From an uncultured Achromobacter sp. (GTDB taxonomy: Bacteria; Pseudomonadota; Gammaproteobacteria; Burkholderiales; Burkholderiaceae_B): 7,329 nt of DNA. Shown one piece after another: positions 6,136 to 7,329 of the stretch (its first letter is position 1; each line of letters opens with the position of its first letter). The stretch spans positions 1 to 7,329 of the forward strand of contig CAJYKY010000114.1 in NCBI GenBank assembly GCA_913775005.1, written 5' to 3'. A model generated the notes under the pieces. It was given only the letters and a program-made list of their open reading frames with translations, was not told the DNA's origin and made no database searches. Position numbers and translations under genes: made by a program.

Positions 6136-6176
6136 ACGGGCTGACGGCGAACCGGCAGGTTCAACGTCAGGCCCGT
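6136..6176. other. nested long hairpin in the htpX 3' region
   Basis: An 11-bp outer stem pairs ACGGGCTGACG (6136-6146) with CGTCAG(G)CCCGT (6165-6176, one bulged G). Inside it, after a 2x2 internal loop, GAACC (6149-6153) pairs perfectly with GGTTC (6158-6162) around the tetraloop GGCA. The structure begins 7 nt after the htpX stop and has no T-tract behind it, so it does not look like an intrinsic terminator. A 9-nt direct repeat, CTGATCGCC, flanks it at 6125-6133 and 6191-6199. Confidence 0.6.
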
Positions 6177-6206
6177 CATCAAGTGCCAGGCTGATCGCCC
6201 AGGCAA

Positions 6207-6238
6207 AACAAAGCCCCTCGCATGAGGGGCTTTTGTTT
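6207..6238. terminator. bidirectional intrinsic terminator between htpX and sdaA
   Basis: A perfect 10-bp stem, AAAGCCCCTC (6210-6219) with GAGGGGCTTT (6224-6233), closes a GCAT loop. It is flanked by an A-rich stretch on the left and a T-rich stretch on the right, so it can stop transcription in both directions. It lies between two convergent genes, 78 nt after the htpX stop and 8 nt before the sdaA stop codon. Confidence 0.9.
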
Positions 6239-6246
6239 GCGTGCGT

Positions 6247-7329
<1,083 letters not shown>

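Noticed and set aside
5106..6206. Minus-strand open frame of 366 codons opposite htpX
   Set aside because: htpX is certain from HEVAH and its full-length match. The antisense product is a His/Gln/Asp-rich shadow.
6165..6206. Second terminator for htpX at the nested hairpin
   Set aside because: No T-tract follows the stem; the following bases are mixed. The clear terminator is at 6207-6238.

Overview
The base composition is high in G+C. The gene set combines a 2-aminoethylphosphonate-type ABC transporter with its LysR regulator and HD oxygenase, an HtpX protease and an SdaA serine dehydratase. Together these suggest a betaproteobacterium of the Alcaligenaceae (Achromobacter/Bordetella type). 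This placement rests on remembered protein similarity and gene order, not on a search.

Region 1 (1-3353) is a phosphonate uptake and catabolism module. A transporter permease (cut by the window edge) and its ATPase run on the minus strand. They diverge, across a 144-bp A+T-rich control region, from a plus-strand LysR regulator and an HD-domain protein. The HD protein keeps every metal and substrate residue I can align to PhnZ, the mixed-valence di-iron oxygenase that cleaves C-P bonds in 1-hydroxyphosphonates. The likely logic is that the regulator senses a phosphonate or its breakdown product, the ABC system imports it, and the HD oxygenase takes part in breaking the C-P bond. The usual 2-oxoglutarate-dependent hydroxylase partner and the solute-binding protein are not in the window. 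An 11-C homopolymer sits just upstream of the ribosome-binding site of the HD gene and is the most intriguing non-coding signal here.

Region 2 (3356-5092) is a minus-strand pair: an EamA/DMT family permease followed, after 30 bp, by a 3-mercaptopyruvate sulfurtransferase (sseA). sseA converges on the HD gene with only two bases between the stop codons.

Region 3 (5093-6246) holds htpX on the plus strand, a membrane zinc protease of protein quality control. Upstream is an A+T-richer control region with a 9-bp direct repeat. Downstream is a long nested hairpin and then a bidirectional terminator.

Region 4 (6247-7329) is the C-terminal three quarters of sdaA, the iron-sulfur L-serine dehydratase, on the minus strand. 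It is cut by the right edge. Its four cluster-associated cysteines, including the C-terminal one, are in canonical spacing.

I saw no mobile elements, CRISPR arrays, tRNA or rRNA. Apart from the phosphonate module this is an ordinary chromosomal region.
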